This document shows positions 45,046-54,560 of a DNA stretch of 64,000 nucleotides, one piece after another. The stretch comes from Salvia splendens (taxonomy: Eukaryota; Streptophyta; Magnoliopsida; Lamiales; Lamiaceae). Both the position numbers and the translations under genes were made by a program. The notes under the pieces are model-generated. The model had not been told where the DNA came from. It did no database searches and saw only the letters and a program-made list of their open reading frames with translations. The first letter of the stretch is position 1. Each line of letters begins with the position of its first letter. Location of the stretch: the NCBI RefSeq assembly GCF_004379255.2, contig NC_056040.1, positions 27,308,852 to 27,372,851 on the forward strand, given 5' to 3'.

Positions 45046-45221
45046 TGTTGGGTTACAAACCCATCCCACATCGGATGAGTGAGGGAAGTTGGAAGGTGTA
45101 TATAATTCCTGTCCAACCCCAATTAGTTTGATGCCTTTTAGGAGTGACCCAAAAACAAATCCGTGGGGTTTGACCCAAAGCGGACAATATCAAACTAATG
45201 TTGCAGTAGACGATCCTAACA
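45046..45221 (+). repeat. 3' LTR of the TRIM
   Basis: TGTTGGGTTACAAACCC to ...GATCCTAACA. Confidence 0.93.
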
Positions 45222-45260
45222 AATTGTGTGTCCCAAATGTTAGGTATTTAGCACGTTATA

Positions 45261-45416
45261 ATGATCAGCTACTATTAAATGCAATCTAGTGTGCTGATTA
45301 GTTTGTTATGAATTATTGTGAATGTCATTTTCCCATAAACAAAAATGATCAGCTACTATTAAATGCAATCTAGTGTGCTGATTAGTTTGTTATGAATTAT
45401 TGTGAATGTCATTTTC
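45261..45416. repeat. 84 bp tandem duplication
   Basis: ATGATCAGCTACTATTAAAT starts at 45261 and again at 45345; about 72 bp are identical, separated by a CCATAAACAAAA linker. Confidence 0.9.
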
Positions 45417-45915
45417 ACATGTTTATGGGTCATCAATTATAAATTTCCTAAAACTAGAACCTTATATTTTTAAAACGAGGTAATATTGCTTTCTAGATCA
45501 AAATTTGAACAAATTTTTAAATTTAGAGCATCCTATGTTTTATATTATCAGAAATGAACCTAATAAATGTAATATTGTTCTCAAATCTTAATTGTTCACA
45601 TTTTCGGCACCACTTGAAAAGTTGTCTTAACAATCTGAAATTTGAATGGGTGTTAGGGTTTGATTAAGTAATTATTCGAAATAATTATAAGTAGTATTTA
45701 AAATTATTAATCCATTTATAGGCTCTTCGTGAAGAAATTACGTTGCATGCAGATCCGATCACATCATGAATTTTTTTATATGCGAACTACATCTTATAAT
45801 ATACGAACCGAGATAGAATATGAATAATTGAATACGAGTTATGGATTGTCACAAATCGAAATATGTGATCACATTGCATATTTAATTCGAGGTGAAATTT
45901 GAGTGTTATTAGAAT

Positions 45916-46890
45916 GAGTAAACTACAAAATTAGCCCTACGTATGACTGAGCGAACGCTGGAGGTACCAAGTTCCAAAAAATGCATCAGACACCTCTACG
46001 TGTGAGTATAATTTCATTTGAAGTCCTTTTTCACTATTTACAGTCTTCCATGTCCCGCTCACCCTCTTTTTTTTTTGCAAACTGCCACTAAGAGCATTTC
46101 GGTCTTTCCAAAGGAAAAATGGGTGACTGCATTATTTCTGAGCATTTTTCTCACTTTGATTGTTACTTTTGGAACAATCTCTTGCTACTCTACCCTACTC
46201 TATTCTTTTGGATGTTTTAACATTATATTTTGGGAACTGTATTGAAGAAATACTCCCTCCGTCCCCGATTAATTGTCACTCTTAGACCGAGCACGAGTTT
46301 TAAGAAATGTAAAGAAAAGTTGGTTGAAAAAGTTAGTGGAATGTGAGATCCATTTTTTTATTTTGGTTTTATAATAAAATGTGAGTGAAGTGAGTTAGTG
46401 GAATGTGAGACCTACTTACCATTTATGGTAAAAATGAAGTGTGACAATTATTAAGGGACGGATCGAAATGAAAAAGAGTGACAATTAATCGGGGACGAAG
46501 GGAGTATTATGTTGCTTGCCTTTATCCATACAAGATTATCAATTTAAAAATTCAAAGTAAATACTAATATATTTTTATTTAAACGTAAATAAATATGAAT
46601 TATAAAAATATTGTTAAATAAACTATTAAAATACTAAATTTTATAAACATAATACGAATAAATTATAATACACATATTCGACATACCAATATGTTTTGAT
46701 AAGTGTGAAATAATGGAGAGCTGAAATGCATTTGGAGTGACATTTTGTAAAAAAAATGAGGGTGAAGGCATGAAAAATGACTTCAAATGATATTAGATCC
46801 ATGTATAGAGGCGTTTGGTGTATTTTTTAAAATATGAGTACCTCCAGCGTTCGATTAGCCATACACATGGGCTAATTTTGTAGTTCAATC
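45916..46890. mobile_element. Non-autonomous Mutator-like element, 975 bp
   Basis: The 9 bp duplication TATTAGAAT flanks it (45907-45915 and 46891-46899). TIRs begin GAGTAAACTACAAAATTAGCCC and end GGGCTAATTTTGTAGTTCAATC, with inner CGAACGCTGGAGGTACC / GGTACCTCCAGCGTTCG-like blocks, giving TIRs of about 100 bp. No transposase. It contains a Stowaway MITE. Confidence 0.9.
46253..46504. mobile_element. Stowaway MITE, 252 bp, nested in the MULE
   Basis: CTCCCTCCGTCCCCGATTAATTGTCA is perfectly or nearly inverted at the right end; TA flanks. Confidence 0.9.
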
Positions 46891-47029
46891 TATTAGAATT
46901 GGTAAGGGACATATTATTAGATTTGATTTTACCTACTTCATTTCTTATAAAATCTCCCAAATTTCTAAATAAATATATAACTCTTTCAGTTAAATTTATT
47001 TCTCACACATAGTATACCAAATTAATTAC

Positions 47030-47281
47030 TACATCTGTTCCATAGTATTAGAGTCATTTAGTCATTTTGGTACGTACCTATTAGTGAAGTCATTTATCTT
47101 TTTAGTAAAAGTCAACATATTTCTTCCCACTTATTTTACTCTCTCTTATTTTATTCTCTTCATCTTTCTACCTTTTTTATTTCCTACTTTACTCTTCCTT
47201 TACTTTACTCACTTAACACAATTTTTTCTTAAACTCCGTGCTGAAAAGAAATGCTTCCACTATTATAGAACAGGGAGAGAG
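47030..47281. mobile_element. Stowaway MITE, 252 bp
   Basis: CTACATCTGTTCCATAGTATTAGAGTC at the left and TATTATAGAACAGGGAGAGAG at the right, TA flanks. Confidence 0.72.
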
Positions 47282-47613
47282 TATAAATTTATAAAAAGTC
47301 AAACGAAATCCTTGTTTCATATTCTCACTTGTAGTATAAATTTATACGAAAAAAAATCAAATATGTAAGCATCTCAATGTACTTTCAATATGTAAGCATT
47401 TCTGGTGATTTATGATTGTTCAGCTTCAATAGATGGACCAGAAATGAACATGAAGTTACAAATATACCCCGTCAACTCTGGTTTACAATATATTAAGGAT
47501 TGTTTTGTCTTTTACCCTCCATAGAGGGTCATTTCAGATGAACCACATATGTGGACCCCAACCTCTCAAAACTGGACAAGATTCAAAACACCATGCAGTT
47601 CCCAAAATGGTTA

Positions 47614-48582
47614 GGGCATCCGCTACGCGTCTTGTTACGAGCTCTATCTCGTCTCGTAGAGACGAGACCGCATCGAGACAGCGTTGCGGGATCCGTCTCG
47701 TCCCCAGCCCGTCCCCATCTCGCCCCTTGTCTCGCCGCGGAGGGAAGTCTCATGAGACAGCTCGCCACGCGCGTTGGCGACGTGGTGAGCTCCGGCTCGT
47801 CCGTGACGCCCACTCGCCGGCCGGCGAGTGGGAGTCGTTTTTATCCGAAAAAAATGTTTTTTTTTTTTATTTTTTTAAAAATTCAGGAAAATTTCAAAAA
47901 TTAAAAAAAAAATCCCAAAAAATATACTAGCCGTTTATAGCCTTTTTTTGCAAATTTTTAATTTTTTTAAATTTTTTAAGCCCCCAATCACTTCTATAAA
48001 TATCAAATCATTCCCACAAATTAATCCACCATAAAAAAAACTCTCTATTCTCACTCAAACACTCTACATTCTTCATCTCAAAACATTATTCTTCTCCCAA
48101 ATTTAATCCATTCATGGATCCATTTGAGCAAATGCGTCGAATAATGGAAGAATCGCTTGAAGAAGATCGACGCACATGATCGTCATTAGGCAAAATTTGG
48201 CAACCAGTAGACGCACATGATCGTCATTAGACAACTCTTTCTTCTGCTTCTTTGAGTTTTAAATTGTATTTTTAAAATTATGTATTTTTTATTTTTTTAG
48301 GATTTTATTAATGTGGTTTTTTATTTTTTTAGAATTTTAAGTTGTAATTTTATTTTATTTAATGAAGTGTGTTTTTATTAATTGAATTTGTTGGAAATAA
48401 AAATAAAAAATGAAATTGAATGAATAGTTAAGGGATGAGATGATTAAGAGACGGTTAAGAGATGGAGGGATGCAGGTGCTGTCTCTTAGTTAAGAGATGG
48501 GGTGAAAAGTACAGTGGAGCCCATGAATAGTGAAGAGATGAGACGGTTAAGAGACGGATAAAATACAAGGATGCGGATGGCC
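47614..48582 (+). mobile_element. PIF/Harbinger-type element C, 969 bp
   Basis: TTA flanks both sides (47611-47613, 48583-48585). Termini GGGCATCCGC and GCGGATGGCC are inverted. The 3' half (GGATTTTATTAATGTGGTTTTT, AATGAAGTGTGTTTTTATTAATTGAATTTG) matches elements A and B. Instead of ORF1 it keeps only the first codons of a different frame at 48115. Confidence 0.88.
48115..48179 (+). pseudogene. Harbinger transposase start-codon stub
   Basis: ATG follows a TATA-like CTATAAATATC leader, and MDPFEQMRRIMEESLEEDRR resembles the start of PIF-like transposases. It stops after 22 codons. A 21 bp direct repeat (GACGCACATGATCGTCATTAG, about 48168 and 48209) marks the deletion joint. Confidence 0.6.
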
Positions 48583-48652
48583 TTAGGCGAACACCTCCTA
48601 AAAGTCATAGTAAACATCGAAATGGTGCAAACAAATCCTCCAAAGCGAAGAT

Positions 48653-49027
48653 TAGGGCTGGGAAAATATACCGAAATACCGCACTTACCGTACCGAAAAT
48701 ACCGAATTTTCGGTATACCGTACTCTTCGGTACGGTATCATACCGTATCGACAATTTTAGGTACTGTAAAGGTATGCATTTTATATATACCGCGTTATAC
48801 CGCATCATACCGCAAATAACATGGTATACCGCAAATACGGTATATACCGCAATTTCGGTATATACCGGAAATCACGGTATACCGCATATTGAGGTATACC
48901 GAAATCACGGTACGGTATACCGACAAAAGCGGTACGGTAAATGTATGGTTTTTGGTCATACCGCACGGTACGGTACGGTATGCGGTATGGCCATTTCGGC
49001 GCAGTATACCGTACCGTTCCAACCCTA
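48653..49027. mobile_element. hAT-type MITE made of GGTATACCG palindromes, 375 bp
   Basis: TAGGGCTGGGAA and TTCCAACCCTA form the TIR and GCGAAGAT is duplicated on both sides (48645-48652, 49028-49035). Nearly the whole body consists of ATACCG, CGGTAT, GGTACGGTA and CCGTACCG words, so either strand could fold extensively. Non-coding; all frames through it are artefacts. Confidence 0.92.
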
Positions 49028-49035
49028 GCGAAGAT

Positions 49036-50884
49036 GAGACACAATTGCTATTTGGGAAAGTTGCCCATGTTATGTTTCATCTGTCTTAGCCTCTTTTTTC
49101 AAGAGATATTTAATGCAAATATGTATCTTGTAAATTTATTTTTTAAAATAGAATATTTTATGCTCTACTACGTATTTCAGCCTCGTTTATTATTTCCCTG
49201 TAATAGATTGCATGTGCACTATAAAATATTACCCCAAAAATACTACACATATGTGCAATAATAGAAGGAGAATACATATAACCCAAAATATTACACATAT
49301 ATGGTAATACTTTTGTGTGAATCGCAAATCATCACATTTAGATCCATCAATTAATCAGAAAGTTAAAGTAAACTAGAGGGGTTAAATACTACTCCTAGTA
49401 CGTATTAAGAAAAATACTAAAATTCCTAAATAAATTGATCACTTAAATAAGCAAGGAGTAGTTCAATATTGTTTAGATGTTGAGTTGGAGAGTTGCAGAG
49501 GGAATTTCTCGGAAACTTTTTTCCATCAAACAAATATGAGAATATCTATCAAAAATCACAATACGTATAATTTTGTACATATAAGTATTTTCAAAATTTT
49601 GTCTGCTTTCCGCCAGTGTACAATCCACTCTTATCAAATAAATATATCCAATTATACAATAATTGGAGTAAAATGTTCAAGAATCAGTATTTAAATTAAT
49701 GGATAAAATGTTTGGTATGTTTAATTGCACATCACATGGTTGGCTGAGTTGCACATCAATTTAATTAAATCATTAAATTTTATTTGATTTTTTTCCCTTT
49801 TATATTATTTAACTTAATGAGCAGACTAAACTAACCACTAGAAAACAATGAAACGAATACTACAATAGAAGATAAATACAGTATTTGAAATCAAGGATCC
49901 GGTCTGTCGAAATCAATATCTATAGAGAGAGAAAGAAAGTGTATATTTTAATTATTTAAGAGATAGACAGAGATGATTTTTGTTATGTAGTTTTAAGTCT
50001 TCATTAAACTATCAAGGTTCAATTTGTTTGAATTAGCAATTTTGAGATCCGTAAACATTTTACATATGCACGTAATAATTAGCTATGCTATGAGTTTTAT
50101 TATACTCCGCAGGAAAATAAAAATTAGTTACTTGGCCTGGGAGTAATTAAAAATTGACGTGGTAATTAATATTTGATATTGTTATTTTGGAAATGGATTG
50201 CTAGTCCTTTCTTGCAAGTTGCAATGCTTAATCTGGTTCTCATAAAAACTTAAATTAAGCCCATAACCACAACTAAACTCATATGCCATGTTTTTACCTG
50301 ACTCTTAATCACAAAACTTCCACTAACCTTTCCAAAACATGAAAAGCTTAATAAACTTTTTGTGACAACTATTACAATTATATTTACGATTTTTCTTGAA
50401 AATATAATGTTTTCATGTAATTTTATTTTTTGTTTTATGTTAAAAATAGTTTCACCCAAAGTTTCTTTATGTACATGTATATTTAAGGTTCGGAGAAACT
50501 ACACTATTACTTATTACCTTATTGAATAAATCCATTCATTTATTAAATCGTATTGTATGGTAGTGTCTTAATTACACCGATCGGAGTAAGAAGTAATCAA
50601 CCCTTCGGAAGAAAGAAGTAATTAATTAATATTTTATGCCATGTGGTACTTTTATAATCAATCATACCCGACCTTTTACCTTTCTATTTTATTTATAAAA
50701 AAAAGTTGGTGGTCGTGGTATATTTTAATTATATTTCAGCTCGATAGGAAAAGTGTAATTAAAAAGGTGATAGTTGATAGTGAGACCTATATTATTATTA
50801 ATGTTTTATGAGTTATAATGATGGATCATATTAGTATAAATTGTAAATAAATTGATGTGTATAGATACTAAATTGGGGATAGGA
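49036..50884. other. AT-rich intergenic DNA
   Basis: No gene, RNA or element termini recognised. Confidence 0.5.
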
Positions 50885-51053
50885 GCGGAGCCAGGAATTC
50901 AGTTCAACACGGGCAAAATATATATATGAAGAAATTTTAGAGGTTTGAGATGGAACATGTATAAAGGAAATTGAATAACAACTTAGTACAAATGAAATAT
51001 AGTGAGTAGGGGCAATAATTGCCCCTTATAATGCACAAGTAGATCCACCCTTG
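50885..51053. mobile_element. Degenerate hAT-type MITE
   Basis: GAGCGGAGCCAGGAATTC near the left and AGTAGATCCACCCTTGG at the right resemble worn GGCGGAGCC termini. The GGGGCAATAATTGCCCC palindrome at 51010 matches GGGGCAATTGCCCC in the hAT MITE at 30675, suggesting one family. Confidence 0.55.
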
Positions 51054-51194
51054 GTAGGGGGTGTTTTTCCATTAATGAAAATGCCCATATTTTTATGAGA
51101 ATGATAGAAATAGAAAGTGCACATATTTTTATAGGACGAGAGAGTATGTATTATTGATTGACTGCTTTTCTGTACGTGTTTGATAAAAATGATA

Positions 51195-51396
51195 CTCCCT
51201 CCGTCCCAAGGAAGATGATCCCTTCCTTGAGTAGCACAAAATTTATGCAACTTTATTTTGTGTGTGGAGTGGAGAAAGTAAAGTAAGAGAGAAAGAATGA
51301 ATTAGAGAGAAAAATGTTTCCATTTTTAGTAATAGATCATCTTGGTTAGTATAAACCAAAAAGAAAAGCGGGTCATCATAAGTGGGACGGAGGGAG
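51195..51396. mobile_element. Stowaway MITE, 202 bp
   Basis: CTCCCTCCGTCCCAAGGAAGATGATC at the left and GTGGGACGGAGGGAG at the right, TA flanks. Confidence 0.9.
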
Positions 51397-51621
51397 TAAT
51401 AAATAGTTAAAGTGAAGAAAAAGTAAAATAAGTAAGAGAATTATGTAGATCTTCTGTACTATTCTCTCTTACTTTAATTTATCTTCATTTTAACTATTTA
51501 TTATCATATACGCAAAACAACAACCAAACATTCAAGCCACGAGGCAAGTATTCTTACCTACCAAAATGGTGGTTTAGTATTGCTCGGTGGAATACAAACT
51601 TTTTGGCGATCTAGATATATG

Positions 51622-52436
51622 CAGTGGCGGATCCAGGGGGCAGGTGGGGGCGGTCGCCCCTACCCGACCGTCCGGAGAGCCTAAATTTTTCATTGAATCA
51701 AGCCGAAAATAGCATATCCGCCCCCTCCGTAGAGTGTAGAAATATTTTTGTTTTCAATAAATGTCATATAAAATGTAGTAGTTCAATGGTTTGGTTGTTG
51801 GATTTTTAACTAAGATGTCTATGATTCAATCCTCAACAAAAACATAGTATTTTTTTTCATTTTTCATTTTTTATTTTATCCATTCATATTTCTTCTTATT
51901 ATCAAAAATAATACCTTTAAATACTTTATGTAATCTAAACTTTTACTAAGTTGCATATATTATGTTGTTATATTTATTCTTTAGTTAAAATCATTTTTAA
52001 TCGTGTGTTAAAGTATTTTTTATCCTATAGTACTTATAATTTGATCCATGCATCTTAATTATTCTCTATGTAACAAAATAAACATTTTAAATATTTTTGA
52101 AATATAAATATTTAGTGCTCTACTTATATCACTTTTGTATATAATATTTACAGTGATTTAAAATGTACATATATTTACAATAATTTTATATTTTAAAATG
52201 AATAATACATATTTGCAAGCTAAAGCATGTTTATATTTATATATTTTTTTATTTTAAAATGAATAATACATATTTGCAAGCTGAAGCATGTTTATATTTT
52301 ATTTATGAAGCTAGTGCTACTTAAATATTAATATAATATTTATTTATTTTATTATTAAAAATAATATTAAATTAAATATTTAATATTTAAATATAAGTTC
52401 CGCCCCCACCATTTTCGGGTCCTGGATCCGCCACTA
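51622..52436. mobile_element. Non-autonomous hAT element, 815 bp
   Basis: CAGTGGCGGATCCAGG at the left and CCTGGATCCGCCACTA at the right, with GATATATG duplicated on both sides (51614-51621, 52437-52444). Subterminal GGGGGCGGTCGCCCC and CCGCCCCC. The core is AT-rich with a 61 bp tandem repeat (52191 and 52252) and a tRNA-like segment. Confidence 0.93.
51776..51836 (+). other. tRNA-like segment inside the hAT element
   Basis: TAGTTCAATGGTTTGG resembles an A box, GATTCAATCCTC (51823-51834) a B box, about 44 bp apart, followed by an A-rich then T-rich run. No full cloverleaf confirmed. Confidence 0.5.
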
Positions 52437-52536
52437 GATATATGACACACACCACTCAAACTAACTTAATTACCAAACGGCTAACAAAGCCCATAAAAAG
52501 CTCGTTATTTTGCTGTAACTTACATGCATGCCAAAC

Positions 52537-53094
52537 TAGGGCTGGCAATTTTCGACACGACACGATAATCTGACACGAATCCGCAAAAAATTATTGGGTT
52601 AGAGTCAAGTCTTATTGGATCCGTGTCCTTATCGGGTAATCCATTAAGAACCCGATAATTTCGGGTTGGGTTCGGGTCAGATACGGGTCGGATGCGGGTA
52701 ACCCATTAAGAAATAATATTATTATTTTTATTATAATTTAAATATAAATATATATTACTTTAATTTTTTAATTTCTTATAAATTAGGTTTAAATAGTATA
52801 AAATGAATTAAGTGTAAATTAGGTTAAAAATTAAGGTTTAATCGTGTAATATTAGGTTTTAATCGTGTAATATCAGGTTCGGGTTGTTATCGTGTCGTGT
52901 CAACCCATATTATATCGTGTCGATAATGGGTTCGCGTCGGGTGCGGGTCGTGTTCGGATTTGAAGGTAGCAGGTCGGGTTCGTGTTCGGATTTACAGTTT
53001 CCTTAACAGGTCGGGTTCAGGTTAAGCCTTATTGGGTTGGGTCATTATCAGGTTGACCTGATAACGACCCAATCTGCACGATTTGCCAGCCCTA
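52537..53094. mobile_element. Non-autonomous hAT-type element, 558 bp, inverted relative of 32228
   Basis: TAGGGCTGGCAA and TTTGCCAGCCCTA termini; TGCCAAAC duplicated exactly on both sides (52529-52536, 53095-53102). In reverse complement it aligns along its length with the element at 32228. Confidence 0.94.
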
Positions 53095-53102
53095 TGCCAA
53101 AC

Positions 53103-53889
53103 ACCCCCTTCAGTTAGAGAACCATAATTAAAGGCACAAACGTAATACTAATATTTTATGAATTTTTTTTATTTTATGAAACTTTTTTCTCAATGATAAA
53201 GTGAAATTTATTTTTTTAATAATAATACTTTGTTACTTTTCTATAGCTTTTGCTTTATTAATCATGTATTAAAATCTGTGACGTTCTAAAAATTTATATT
53301 TACCGATGTAATTTTTTTTTATCATATTAGGCTTAAAAAAGTAAAATAGAAATATGGTTCCTTCAAAAACACCAGGATACGATCATATCTAAATTCAAGG
53401 TTTAAACTTTATCGTTTCTCCAATCGCAAATTATAAAAAAATAAGCTTATAATAATAACAAAAATATATACCCCATCTTTAATTTGAGGAGGCTAAAGCA
53501 ATTTAATGCCGAAACTATTTCATCCATATTAATTGGCCATAAATTAATAAAAGGACATGTATGATAGAAAATGAAAGAAATGTTGATCAATTAGTCACAT
53601 TTGCTTAGAAGGAAATGTAACAGATTGAAAAACATCACGTCTAATAATATTGCACCGATTACACCGGTGAGAGGCTTACCTGATCAGTCATCATCATCAA
53701 TTAATATCTTCAACAACACACAAAAAATAGACCCTTTAATTAAACAAGTTTGATTTGTTGGCTCATTAATTCGATTTTCCCGAACACTCCACTTGTGTAT
53801 AATTTCGTATTCACCAAGTAAATAGTGCAGATCAAAAGTTTTTCTAGTTTTTTATTTTATTTTATTATGCCTCACCTTCTATTCACATA
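53103..53889. other. AT-rich intergenic DNA
   Basis: No feature recognised. Confidence 0.5.
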
Positions 53890-54096
53890 CTCCCTCCGTC
53901 CCACTCAAGATGTCCACATTCTTGAATGACACGAGATTTTAGAAATTATTATAAGTAATAAATAAAGAGAAAAACATAGTTGAATATTTTATAGAGAGAA
54001 GAGAGTGAGAGATTTATTTTTAAATATAAAAATTGGATATCTTGAGTGAGACAAATTAAAAAGAAAAGATGAACATCTTGAGTGAGATTAATAAAA
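53890..54096. mobile_element. Stowaway MITE, 3' end worn
   Basis: CTCCCTCCGTCCCACTCAAGATGTCC at the left; the right arm GAACATCTTGAGTGAGA is visible but the terminal GGAGGGAG is lost. Confidence 0.7.
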
Positions 54097-54108
54097 TACT
54101 CAATATAA

Positions 54109-54290
54109 GAGCATCCATAATGGGGGTGCCGATCGTTGTGGCAGTCGCGCCGATCAGCAGCCCTCCACACTGCCGTGCCCGCGTCCATGGCTGATTGGTG
54201 CCGAGATCTGCAGTCGATCAGCGCCCATTGTGGCATAAGACGACCAATCTGCAAGCCGATCGGCGAATTTTGTATTTTTTTTTTGCTGTT
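54109..54290. mobile_element. Harbinger-type MITE remnant (right end uncertain)
   Basis: GAGCATCCATAATGGGGGTGCC after TAA matches the GAGCATCC end of the element at 58054. An inverted CCCATTGTGGCAT lies at 54223-54235, which may be the other end or an internal copy. GC-rich, non-coding; repeats of GCCGATC are present. Confidence 0.5.
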
Positions 54291-54560
54291 GATCAACAAC
54301 ATCGGAGTCGAGTTGAATTCTTTGTATCGAAATGAATAAATACATACATATTGTAAGATATGAGACTATATTATCACTAAAAACAGTATCTTAAAATCCA
54401 GAAAGTTAAAAATCAAAAGCAAGCAGTTGGTATCATAAACTTTCTAGGAAAGAAATTTAGACTGATCATGCATACATACATAAATACATAACCCTGGCAC
54501 AAAATCAGTCGCCTTTTTTTCCAATTCTTATGGAGTAGATTTCTTTTTTTTTTCTCTGCA

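Larger units (their letters stand above)
44688..45221 (+). mobile_element. Complete TRIM retrotransposon, 534 bp
   Basis: Two direct LTRs (184 and 176 bp) flank a 174 bp interior with no coding capacity. AATTG is duplicated on both sides (44683-44687 and 45222-45226). A tRNA-Met primer site and a polypurine tract are in the right places. LTRs differ at several substitutions and one indel (the GCCGTGCGG segment), so it is not very recent. It must move using enzymes of other elements. Confidence 0.95.

Noticed and set aside
44873..45082. Opposing ORFs in the TRIM interior
   Set aside because: The TRIM interior is only 174 bp and the frames cross the LTR borders; non-coding by family.
46018..46245. 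75-codon hydrophobic ORF
   Set aside because: Lies in a non-autonomous MULE interior, no domain, no conservation evidence.
48571..49261. Several overlapping ORFs rich in Tyr, Arg and Thr
   Set aside because: All derive from the palindromic ATACCG array, which is open on both strands in several frames.
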